This document shows positions 32,960-40,134 of a DNA stretch of 64,000 nt, in pieces. Position 1 is the stretch's first letter. Each line of letters begins with the position of its first letter. The stretch covers positions 1,949,501 through 2,013,500 of the forward strand of contig NZ_CP049869.1 of the NCBI RefSeq assembly GCF_011300455.1, in the 5' to 3' direction. The position numbers were made by a program, and so were the translations under genes. The DNA comes from Sphingomonas piscis. GTDB taxonomy: Bacteria; Pseudomonadota; Alphaproteobacteria; Sphingomonadales; Sphingomonadaceae. The notes beneath the pieces are model-generated. The model was not told the origin of the DNA and did not search any database. It worked only from the letters and a program-made list of their open reading frames with translations.

Positions 32960-33259
32960 ATGGCCGACCCGCAAGACACATTCCCCGACCGCCTCTCGCT
33001 CGACCCGCGCAGCCCGCACTTCAACCAAGACGTGCTGAGCCGCGGGGTCGGGATCAAGTTCAACGGTCAGGAAAAGACCAACGTCGAGGAATATTGCATC
33101 TCAGAAGGATGGATCCGGGTCGCGGCCGGCAAAAGCCGCGACCGTTACGGCAATCCGATGACCGTGAAGCTCAAAGGCACGGTCGAGCCTTACTTTGAAA
33201 CGTCGCCCGTTGCCGAGCCTGACGCTCAGCGCGACGAGGGTGTCGCCGACGAGGGGTAA
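32960..33259 (+). CDS. DUF3297 family protein
   Basis: A 99-aa protein closely matching the family: 'DRLSLDPRSPHFNQDVLSRGVGIKFNGQEKTNVEEYCISEGWIRV...KSRDRYGNPMTVKLKGTVEPYF'. It is a small cytosolic protein common in alpha- and gammaproteobacteria; function unknown. It overlaps the convergent gene at 33226-33447 by 34 nt. Confidence 0.9.
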   Translation: MADPQDTFPDRLSLDPRSPHFNQDVLSRGVGIKFNGQEKTNVEEYCISEGWIRVAAGKSRDRYGNPMTVKLKGTVEPYFETSPVAEPDAQRDEGVADEG

Positions 33260-33447
33260 GCTGGCCTTGCGCGGCGACGCTCGCGCAACTTGTTGACTCC
33301 CCACAATACCGCGGCACCCGCAGCCAGCGGGCCAAGCCCGCGACGGGCCAACGCTGCCGCGCCATAGCCCAGAATGGCACCCCTGGCGCCGCTGTTACGC
33401 CCGGCAACTTTCTCGCCGAGCCATGCGCCTGCAATCTTTCCAAGCAT
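33226..33447 (-). CDS. small Gly/Ala-rich hypothetical protein
   Basis: A 73-aa protein from ATG 33447 ('MLGKIAGAWLGEKVAGRNSGARGAILGYGAAALARRG') with two Gly/Ala-rich amphipathic or membrane stretches and an Arg-rich tail. The glycine pattern resembles small glycine-zipper membrane proteins. It overlaps DUF3297 at its 3' end. Function unknown. Confidence 0.55.
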   Translation of the reverse strand: MLGKIAGAWLGEKVAGRNSGARGAILGYGAAALARRGLGPLAAGAAVLWGVNKLRERRRARPAYPSSATPSSR

Positions 33448-33618
33448 TTTCGAGTCCTTGTCCCAAGTGGCTTTCAACGGAGTCAAAGGACGAAGCGTGC
33501 GAGAGTTCCGGTGCAGGCGGCCATGCGGGTTGGGATTTCTCGCCAAACCCGTGTGGCAATTCCCACCATCCAACCTGAAAATTCTCCCAAGCCAAGCAGA
33601 AACCGCAGTTTTCAGCGT

Positions 33619-33635
33619 TTGGCACAACCCTTGAA
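33619..33635 (+). promoter_or_regulatory. sigma54-like promoter upstream of the psp operon
   Basis: TTGGCAC-N5-TTGAA matches the -24/-12 consensus TTGGCAC-N5-TTGCA except for one base at the -12 element. It lies about 57 nt before the first small gene of the phage-shock operon, which in enterobacteria is sigma54/PspF-dependent. No pspF gene is present next to it. Confidence 0.5.
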
Positions 33636-33691
33636 TAGAAAGGGACATCCCCGCCGATCGGAAAGCGGCGGGCCAAAAGGGAGAAGTTGAA

Positions 33692-33829
33692 ATGTCCGGT
33701 CAGTCCAAGATCATGACCACGTTGATCGCGGCTCTGGGTAGCTTGCTGCTGAGCAGCGTCACTGTCGCCGCGGCCGTCGGCCCGGCCCATGTCGTCGCGA
33801 ACGGTGCGGAAGTCACCACCTATGCGTGA
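33692..33829 (+). CDS. 45-aa exported or membrane small protein ahead of pspA
   Basis: A short frame with ATG at 33692 behind AAGGGAGAAG. One hydrophobic segment ('LIAALGSLLLSSVTVAAAVGPA') is followed by a short polar tail. It could be a small secreted or membrane-anchored protein. Its stop overlaps the pspA start by 8 nt (ATGCGTGA), so it appears to be the first gene of the psp operon. Confidence 0.6.
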   Translation: MSGQSKIMTTLIAALGSLLLSSVTVAAAVGPAHVVANGAEVTTYA

Positions 33830-34601
33830 CATGGACATCATCGAGGCACAGGTTCCGGCGCGGCGGCTGATCGTTCAGCCGGCCACCGCCGACCTGCCCC
33901 GCCCGCTGGCGGCATTGTCCAATTGGTTTTCCGGCCCGGTCTTCTCCCGCACCCGCGACATCGTTGCGGCCAACATGACGGAGATGCTGGATCGGTCCGA
34001 GGACCCGGCGCGGATGATCCGCATGATCATCCTCGAGATGGAAGAAACCCTTGTGGAGGTCCGGGCGTCGGCGGCACGGCTGATCGCGGACAGCAAGGAT
34101 TTGCAGCGTCAGCTCGTGCGGCTCGACCAGCTCCAGGCGAACTGGACGGACAAGGCCGAGCTTGCGCTCAGCAAGGGCCGCGAAGACCTTGCCAAGGCGG
34201 CACTGACCGAAAGGCAGAGCGCCGAGGACATGGCCGCGGAACTCCGAGCCGAAATGGCCGGCCTGGACGAGACGCTCAAAGGCTATGAGGCGGACATCGC
34301 CAAACTTCAGGGCAAGCTCCGCGAGGCGCGGGCCCGGCAGAACAGCATTGCCAACCGCTACGAAAGTGCGGTCGCTAGGGCCAAGGCGCGCGAGGCGACC
34401 TACGGCATGCGCACCGAAGAGGCGTTCAGCCGCTTCGAACTGCTCGAACGCCGCGCCGACTTCGCCGAGGGCCGCGCCGACGCGCTCGGCCTGACGGGAC
34501 CGAAGAGCCTGGAAGAAGAGATTGCCGAGCTGAAGGCCGCAGAGAAGGTCGACGCGGAGCTGGAAGCACTCAAGGCCGCGCTTGCCGCGCGCACGAATTA
34601 G
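33822..34601 (+). CDS. pspA: phage shock protein A
   Basis: A 259-aa PspA/IM30 family coiled-coil protein. The core starts 'VFSRTRDIVAANMTEMLDRSEDPARMIRMIILEMEETLVEVRASAARLIAD' and continues as a long helix. It binds stressed inner membrane and oligomerises. An extra ~40-residue N-terminal extension ('RDMDIIEAQVPARRLIVQP') precedes the canonical amphipathic helix. The ATG at 33822 is chosen for its overlap with the small upstream gene; Met at 33831 is possible. Confidence 0.93.
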   Translation: MRDMDIIEAQVPARRLIVQPATADLPRPLAALSNWFSGPVFSRTRDIVAANMTEMLDRSEDPARMIRMIILEMEETLVEVRASAARLIADSKDLQRQLVRLDQLQANWTDKAELALSKGREDLAKAALTERQSAEDMAAELRAEMAGLDETLKGYEADIAKLQGKLREARARQNSIANRYESAVARAKAREATYGMRTEEAFSRFELLERRADFAEGRADALGLTGPKSLEEEIAELKAAEKVDAELEALKAALAARTN

Positions 34602-34616
34602 GAAAGGGGAAGGACC

Positions 34617-35012
34617 ATGGTCCGCAATCGTTACCGCTACTCACTCGACCGCCGCGACGCCAAGATCGCCGGTGTTTGCGCCGCTGTCGGCGACAAGCTG
34701 GGCATCGATCCGACCTTTGTTCGCGTCGGCTTCGTCGCCGTGCCTTTGTTGACGCCGATGACCTTCGTGCAGGCGCTGATAATTTACGCCGTCGTCGGCG
34801 TGATCATGGCGGTCCAGAACGGCGGAACGAAGTCGCGCACCAAGGACAGCGAATTCGACCAGATGGACCTGTTCAGCCGCCGTCCCTCCGTTCACGCGAT
34901 GCGCACGGAGCTGGACGAAACCGACCGTCGCCGGATGGCGATCGACCACCACTTGTCGAAGCAGAATGACGAGCTGGCGCGCGAAATCGAAGCGCTGCGG
35001 GAGGACAAGTGA
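34617..35012 (+). CDS. pspC: phage shock protein C (PspC domain)
   Basis: A 131-aa inner-membrane protein. The PspC domain 'YSLDRRDAKIAGVCAAVGDKLGIDPTFVRVGFVAVPLLTP' is followed by a membrane helix 'FVQALIIYAVVGVIMAV' and a cytoplasmic coiled coil. It senses envelope stress with PspA. ATG behind GGGGAAGGACC, 15 nt after pspA. Confidence 0.93.
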   Translation: MVRNRYRYSLDRRDAKIAGVCAAVGDKLGIDPTFVRVGFVAVPLLTPMTFVQALIIYAVVGVIMAVQNGGTKSRTKDSEFDQMDLFSRRPSVHAMRTELDETDRRRMAIDHHLSKQNDELAREIEALREDK

Positions 35013-35242
35013 TGGAACCGCTGTCGATGGGCGTACTGGTCGCCGGCCTTATCGCGGGCCTCGGCACCGCAAGTTGGGCTGCTCTCAAGGGCTGGCAGGG
35101 TTGGCTTGAGCTGAAGCGGCTCGAGCTTAGCCAAGGGTGCAACGCCCCGCCGCCGCCGGTCAGCAGCGGGCGGATCGAGTTGGCGGATCTTCGCGAACGG
35201 GTCCGCAAGCTGGAAGCGATCGCCGCCGGGATCGACCTTTAG
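35012..35242 (+). CDS. small PspB-like membrane protein
   Basis: A 76-aa protein: one N-terminal membrane helix ('MGVLVAGLIAGLGTASWAAL') followed by a charged coiled-coil tail ('IELADLRERVRKLEAIA'). This is the architecture of PspB, although sequence similarity is weak and the gene comes after, not before, pspC. It overlaps the pspC stop by one nt (TGATG). Confidence 0.7.
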   Translation: MEPLSMGVLVAGLIAGLGTASWAALKGWQGWLELKRLELSQGCNAPPPPVSSGRIELADLRERVRKLEAIAAGIDL

Positions 35243-35287
35243 ATTCAATAAGCCTTTTCGCCGGACGACCCTCAGTCCGGTGGAACA

Positions 35288-35325
35288 GCGGCCCGGCCTT
35301 CCCGTTGGCCGGGCCGCATTTTCTT
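35288..35325 (+). terminator. Rho-independent terminator of the psp operon
   Basis: A perfect 11-bp stem GCGGCCCGGCC/GGCCGGGCCGC (35288-35298 and 35307-35317) with an 8-nt loop is followed by ATTTTCTT. It sits between the psp operon and the convergent TonB receptor and probably serves both directions weakly. Confidence 0.9.
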
Positions 35326-37414
35326 ACAAATGCAGTGTCGCGCTTAGCCGAACATCGCGGCCCGCCAGCGGAGCATAATCCTTCAGCAAGCTTGCGTGCC
35401 GCCGCGCGACCACGTCGAAGATGTTGTTGGCGGCGAGCGAGAGCGTCAATCCCAGGTTGTCGGGAAGCGGGTGCCAGTCGACCGACGCGTTCACCAGAGT
35501 GTAGGCCGGCGTTTCCGTTTCGAGGTCGGCATTGCGGTTCTGGCGAAACGCATGCTCCGCCTCCAGCCGGCCGTCGAAGCTACCGATCGTTCCCTTCAAG
35601 GCGCCGATCATGCGGAGCGGCGGGATTTGCGGGGCGGGACCATAGCCGCGGATGGTGGCGCGGGTGGCATCCGCGACCAGTTCCCCGTCCCAGTCGATCC
35701 CGAGCGCCTTGCCGAGATGGGCATTCGCCTCTAGCTCGAAGCCATAATATTTCGCGCGGCCCTGCCGATAGGAATAGACGGGAAGAACTTCTTCGACGCT
35801 GCCGGTTGGGGCCTGGTAGATGAAGTTGGCGAAGCGGCTGAAGTAGAGCGTCCCTGTAAACTTCACCGGGCCTTCGCTGCGCCGCAGACTCGCTTCCGCC
35901 GACAGGCTGCGTTCGGGATCGAGGTCCGGGTCGCCGACCTCGAAGGCCTGGGTGCCGGCATGCGGGCCATTGGCGAACAGCTCGTCGATCGACGGCGCGC
36001 GCGCGCTTCGCGAAAGGGTCAGGCCGGCGCGCCAGTCCGATCCGAGGTCGTAGGAGCCGCCGGCCGACAGCGACAAGGTGCGGAAGCGGCGGCTTTGCTC
36101 GGGCGTGCCGAGCAGATCATCCTGATCTGCCGACAGGCGGCTGAACTCCAACCGTGCGCCGCCCTCCAGGCGAACCGGCCCACTGATCAGCGTCTGCATG
36201 GTGAACAGACCGAGCTGCTTCTGCCGGCTGTCCGGCAGGAACTTCTCATCACCGCGAATGCGGACGTTGCGGCCGAGATATTGAACCCCGCTGGTTCCGC
36301 CCCAACCGCCGCGTTCGTTCTGCACCAGCTCGGCGCGGCCTTCACCGCCCTTGCTGAAGAAACTCGTGCCGATAGCGCCGTCTTCCTCCAGCTCGTCGTG
36401 CCGGTAATTGGCGTAGCCGCCGCGTAGGCGCACCTGGCGGAAGGCGCCGGACAGCGGCACTTCGGCGCGCATGTCATAGCGGGTTTGCTCGACGTCGATG
36501 CGCGGCGCTTCGGCTTCCACCGCGGGGTTGAGCGAGAAGCGGATCGGAACGCCGTAAAGGGCGGTGTGGCGCGTGACCGACGCGCCGATGTTGAGCGGAC
36601 CGTCGACATAAGCGACTCCGCCCGCCAGCTCCTTGGCTTCGGCGGCGGTGTTGGGCAGCCGTCCGCGCAGGGCGGCGAGATCGCGCACCTCTTCGAACGG
36701 GCTCGCCGCCGCTTGCTCCCGCAACCCGCGGGAGAGGAGGTAACCGCCCGTTCGCTGGTCGTCGCTCTTCGACCAATTGCCGTCGACATGGCCGACCCAG
36801 TGACTGCCGAGAGCAACGCTGGTCGCGATGTTGGCCGAGCGTTCCTTAGCCGCCGTTCCGTACGTCAGCAGCGCGTCGACGTCATAGCCGCCCTCCGGCT
36901 CGCGGCGCGGGATTCGGGTGTCGATGACGTTGACGACTCCGCCGATCGCCGAGGACCCGAACAGCAGTGCAGACGGGCCGCGGAGCACCTCGATCCGCTC
37001 GGCGGTGAGCGGATTGATTGCAGGCGCATGGTCGGCGCTCGATGACGAGACGTCCAGACTACCGATGCCGTCTGTCAGAACGCGGATCCGGTCGCCCGAC
37101 AGGCCGCGAATGATTGGCCGCGATGCGGTCGGCCCGAAACTGGTCGCGGAAAGACCCGGCTGCCGCGCCAATGTCTCACCGATGCTGGGCCGAACTTCGC
37201 GCGCCAGATCGGCGCGGTCGATCACTGACACACCCCCGAGCACGTCGCCCGCCGGACGGCGGATGCCGGTGACGACGATCTGGTCGTCCGCATGGTCGTG
37301 GTGAGGCTGACGTGCGGCGGTATCGCCGTCCTGGGCGTGCGGCGGAGCGGCGAAGGCTGGGGCGAGGGGAAGGGCGGCTAGACCGCCGGCGATCAGCAAA
37401 CAACGATGGTTCAA
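35324..37414 (-). CDS. TonB-dependent receptor, zinc (ZnuD-like) type
   Basis: A 696-aa outer-membrane receptor: signal peptide, TonB box 'DQIVVTGIRR', plug ('PSIGETLARQPGLSATSFGPTASRPIIRGLSGDRIRVLTDGIGSLDVSSSSADHA') and a beta-barrel ending in 'ATLHL' with C-terminal Leu. The plug text and the His/Asp-rich N-terminus ('QPHHDHADDQ') match ZnuD-type zinc receptors. The TTG at 37414 is preferred because GGAG lies 7 nt upstream and it begins the signal peptide. Divergent from a cation exporter. Confidence 0.85.
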   Translation of the reverse strand: MNHRCLLIAGGLAALPLAPAFAAPPHAQDGDTAARQPHHDHADDQIVVTGIRRPAGDVLGGVSVIDRADLAREVRPSIGETLARQPGLSATSFGPTASRPIIRGLSGDRIRVLTDGIGSLDVSSSSADHAPAINPLTAERIEVLRGPSALLFGSSAIGGVVNVIDTRIPRREPEGGYDVDALLTYGTAAKERSANIATSVALGSHWVGHVDGNWSKSDDQRTGGYLLSRGLREQAAASPFEEVRDLAALRGRLPNTAAEAKELAGGVAYVDGPLNIGASVTRHTALYGVPIRFSLNPAVEAEAPRIDVEQTRYDMRAEVPLSGAFRQVRLRGGYANYRHDELEEDGAIGTSFFSKGGEGRAELVQNERGGWGGTSGVQYLGRNVRIRGDEKFLPDSRQKQLGLFTMQTLISGPVRLEGGARLEFSRLSADQDDLLGTPEQSRRFRTLSLSAGGSYDLGSDWRAGLTLSRSARAPSIDELFANGPHAGTQAFEVGDPDLDPERSLSAEASLRRSEGPVKFTGTLYFSRFANFIYQAPTGSVEEVLPVYSYRQGRAKYYGFELEANAHLGKALGIDWDGELVADATRATIRGYGPAPQIPPLRMIGALKGTIGSFDGRLEAEHAFRQNRNADLETETPAYTLVNASVDWHPLPDNLGLTLSLAANNIFDVVARRHASLLKDYAPLAGRDVRLSATLHL

Positions 37415-37559
37415 CGAAGGACTCCGATACTTCGTCCGAGCCGCTAGAGGCAATGATATAATGTCGCAAGCTTGAAACGGCAGGCCGTTCGTCGGCTTCG
37501 ATGGGCGGCTAGTGCGACGCGGCTTGCCGCTGCGTGAACATGCTCTAGGCTCACCGGAG

Positions 37560-38471
37560 ATGAGCGGCTCTCACAGTCACGATCATGATCATGGGCATGG
37601 CCATAGCCATGCACCGGCCGATTTCGGCCGCGCCTTCGCAATCGGCATCGCGCTGAACCTCGCCTTCGTGGTGATTGAAACGGTGTACGGCTTCTTGGCC
37701 GATTCCGTCGCTCTCGTGGCCGATGCCGGTCACAATCTCTCGGACGTGCTGGGCCTGATCGTCGCCTGGGCTGGCGCAACCATGGCCCGGCGCGAGCGGT
37801 CGGCGCGATTCACGTTCGGCTGGAAAAAGGCGTCCATCCTGGCCGCCCTCGTCAATTCGCTGTTTCTGATCCTGGCTGTCGGCGCCATCGCGGCGGAGGC
37901 GGTTCGCCGCCTGTTCGAACCGGCGACACCGGACGGACCGACGGTGATGGCGGTCGCCGCCGTCGGCATCCTGGTCAACGGCATCACCGCCTTGCTGTTC
38001 GCGCGGGGCCGCACGCACGACATCAACGTTCGCGCCGCCTTTCAGCACATGCTGGCGGACGCGGGCGTTTCCGCGGCGGTGGTCTTTTCCGGCGCCCTGA
38101 TCCTTTGGACCGGTCAGCAGTGGGTGGATCCGGTGATGAGCCTCGCGATCGCCGTCGTCATCCTGTGGGGCAGCATCGGGCTCCTCAAGGAATCGGTCTG
38201 GATGTCGCTGGCGGGCGTGCCGTCGGGCATAGAGATCGACGAGGTGGAGGACGCACTCGAACAGCTCGAAGGCGTTCGGGGTGTCCACCACCTGCACATC
38301 TGGCCGTTGAGCACGACGGAGACGGCACTCACCGCCCATCTGATCGTTCCCGCCGGACACTCCGACCGTCTTCTCGAGCAGGCCCGAACCATGCTGCACG
38401 ACCGCTTCCACATCGATCATTCGACCATCCAGGTCGAACGCGGTGCGGACGCCGACTGCGACGATTGCTGA
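37560..38471 (+). CDS. cation diffusion facilitator (zinc/cobalt exporter)
   Basis: A 303-aa CDF protein. The His-rich N-terminus ('HSHDHDHGHGHSH') is followed by six membrane helices with the metal-site motifs 'VADAGHNLSDVLGL' and 'HMLADAGVSA', and a C-terminal ferredoxin-like domain. Zinc is the probable substrate, with cobalt or nickel possible. It is divergent from the zinc-type TonB receptor with about 145 nt between them, placing metal uptake and efflux side by side. Confidence 0.93.
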   Translation: MSGSHSHDHDHGHGHSHAPADFGRAFAIGIALNLAFVVIETVYGFLADSVALVADAGHNLSDVLGLIVAWAGATMARRERSARFTFGWKKASILAALVNSLFLILAVGAIAAEAVRRLFEPATPDGPTVMAVAAVGILVNGITALLFARGRTHDINVRAAFQHMLADAGVSAAVVFSGALILWTGQQWVDPVMSLAIAVVILWGSIGLLKESVWMSLAGVPSGIEIDEVEDALEQLEGVRGVHHLHIWPLSTTETALTAHLIVPAGHSDRLLEQARTMLHDRFHIDHSTIQVERGADADCDDC

Positions 38472-38473
38472 CG

Positions 38474-39262
38474 ATGGCGAACCCCGGGCGCCTGAAAGTC
38501 GCAAGCTACAACATCAACGGCATCAACACCCGGCTCGACATCCTGCTGCGCTGGCTTGAGGAGTCCGCGCCAGATGTTGTTTGCCTTCAGGAACTGAAGG
38601 CGCCCGACGACAAATTCCCCAAGGCAGCGATCGAGGACGCGGGTTATGCCAGCCTCTGGCATGGCCAGAAAAGCTGGAACGGAGTCGCGATCCTCAGCAG
38701 GGTCGGCGAGCCGGTCGAGACTCGCCGAGGGCTTCCCGACGATCCCGATGCTACCCAAAGCCGCTACCTCGAAGCGGCGGTGTGCGGAGTCCTGGTCGGT
38801 TGTCTCTACCTTCCCAACGGCAATCCATGGCCCGGTCCCAAGTTCGACTACAAACTAGCCTGGATGGATCGGCTCCATGCCCATGCGCAGACGCTGCTAG
38901 ACAGCCAGGTTCCGGCGATCCTCATCGGCGACTACAATGTCATTCCGACGGACGAGGACGTCTACAAGCCCGAACGATGGGCGAAGGACGCACTTTTCTC
39001 ACCGCCGGCAAAGGAGAAGTTCGCCGAGCTGGTCTCGCAGGGCTGGACCGACGCCCTCCTCGCGAAAAACCCGGACCACCCCTTCACCTTCTGGCCTTAC
39101 TGGCGGCAAAGCTTTGAGCGCGACGCCGGCATCCGCATCGACCATGCGTTGCTTAGCCCTAGCCTGGCGCCCAAGCTGAAGGCCGCGGGAGTGGAACGCA
39201 CCCCGCGCGGCTGGGAAAAGACCAGCGACCACGCCCCGGTGTGGGTCGAACTGGCGCTATAA
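38474..39262 (+). CDS. xth: exodeoxyribonuclease III
   Basis: A 262-aa exonuclease/AP endonuclease. The DNase-I-like motifs are 'VASYNINGINTRL', 'VCLQELKAPD', 'GCLYLPNG', 'LIGDYNVIPTDEDV', 'RIDHALLS' and 'SDHAPVWVEL', covering the metal-binding Asn/Glu and the catalytic Asp/His. It repairs abasic sites and removes 3' blocks. ATG at 38474, 2 nt after the exporter stop. Confidence 0.95.
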   Translation: MANPGRLKVASYNINGINTRLDILLRWLEESAPDVVCLQELKAPDDKFPKAAIEDAGYASLWHGQKSWNGVAILSRVGEPVETRRGLPDDPDATQSRYLEAAVCGVLVGCLYLPNGNPWPGPKFDYKLAWMDRLHAHAQTLLDSQVPAILIGDYNVIPTDEDVYKPERWAKDALFSPPAKEKFAELVSQGWTDALLAKNPDHPFTFWPYWRQSFERDAGIRIDHALLSPSLAPKLKAAGVERTPRGWEKTSDHAPVWVELAL

Positions 39263-39275
39263 GGGAGTCACGCCG

Positions 39276-39416
39276 ATGCTGGCAGGGATCGTCCGAGCGG
39301 CGCTGGTGGCGATGATGGGCTGGGTGGTGATCCGCGCCTGGCTCGACCCGAGCAAGCGCGACCGGACTCCGCCGACCGGCGGCCCCGACACGGGACCGGA
39401 CGGTTTCGACTGGTAG
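39276..39416 (+). CDS. 46-aa membrane small protein
   Basis: A short frame with ATG at 39276 behind AAGGGAGTCACGCCG: one membrane helix ('IVRAALVAMMGWVVIRAWL') and a Pro/Gly/Asp-rich tail 'GGPDTGPDGFDW'. It lies 13 nt after xth. Function unknown. Confidence 0.6.
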   Translation: MLAGIVRAALVAMMGWVVIRAWLDPSKRDRTPPTGGPDTGPDGFDW

Positions 39417-39417
39417 C

Positions 39418-39492
39418 TGGTGCCGGCTGAGGGATTTGAACCCCCGACCTTCGGTTTACAAAACCGCTGCACTACCACTGTGCTAAGCCGGC
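39418..39492 (-). tRNA. tRNA-Thr (anticodon TGT)
   Basis: A complete cloverleaf on the minus strand. The acceptor GCCGGCT pairs with AGCCGGC, the anticodon loop TTTGTAA is in the stem CGGT/ACCG with anticodon TGT, and the T-loop is GGTTCAAATCC. The CCA is encoded (39418-39420). It reads ACA threonine codons. Confidence 0.95.
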
Positions 39493-39711
39493 TCGGCGGC
39501 GCTAATGCGTCAGGCCGCGCGCAAGGTCCATCCTTTTGAGCGTTGAAGGATGCTTGGCCGATCATCCGCAAGCCTCGAATGTGCATCGCGCCTGCGCGCC
39601 GAGCTAGCTGCCGACAGCCGTAATCCAGTCGGAAATGGCGCTTAGTCATTGAGAGTTAATAATTTTTGTGGTCTTGTCCGCAGGTCGGACGGCGTGTTGG
39701 GGAGGTGCGAC

Positions 39712-40134
39712 GTGTCTATAAGCGTTTCGCTGGCCCCTGCGCTCGCCTCTTTGTTGATGATCGGGAGCGGTGCTGCGATGGAGCCAAGAGTGCAGGCCGC
39801 CGAACCTCGTTGCGTGGTGAACGCGGGGCAGAAAGTGGCCCTCGATCCTGCGCTGGCAACCTCGATCTGCCGTGAGATCGGTCGGGCCATGGAGCCTGGC
39901 ACCTCGGCCCAATCCATCGATGTGCAGGTGCGGCGTTCGCACTTGCGCGCCCAGGTCCTGCTGATCGACGGGACGCGGCTGCCGGACATCGGATTTTCGG
40001 TGTCGGATGCGGCGCTTTCCGAGCAGTCGATCAGGGACTTTGCCGAGCATGTGGCGGGCACGGTCAAGAGTGCGGTTGTTTCACGCGGGTCCGGACGGTC
40101 CGCTGCTAATTCTGTGAACTCGGAGGTCAGGTAA
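39712..40134 (+). CDS. small secreted protein preceding the M10 metalloprotease
   Basis: A 140-aa precursor from GTG 39712 behind GGGGAGG. The signal peptide-like 'LAPALASLLMIGSGAAM' is followed by a mature part with two Cys ('RCVVNAG', 'TSICREIG'). Its stop is directly followed by the metalloprotease start, so they form one unit. I do not recognise the family; an inhibitor, chaperone or cofactor of the protease is conceivable but unproven. Confidence 0.65.
   Translation: MSISVSLAPALASLLMIGSGAAMEPRVQAAEPRCVVNAGQKVALDPALATSICREIGRAMEPGTSAQSIDVQVRRSHLRAQVLLIDGTRLPDIGFSVSDAALSEQSIRDFAEHVAGTVKSAVVSRGSGRSAANSVNSEVR

Noticed and set aside
33521..33570. imperfect inverted repeat before the psp operon
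   Set aside because: Arms are short and interrupted; it could be part of an enhancer site but gives no specific match.
37449..37466. Zur box between the TonB receptor and the CDF exporter
   Set aside because: Only 10 of 18 positions are symmetric; TATAAT may simply be a -10 element. Mentioned as a possibility only.
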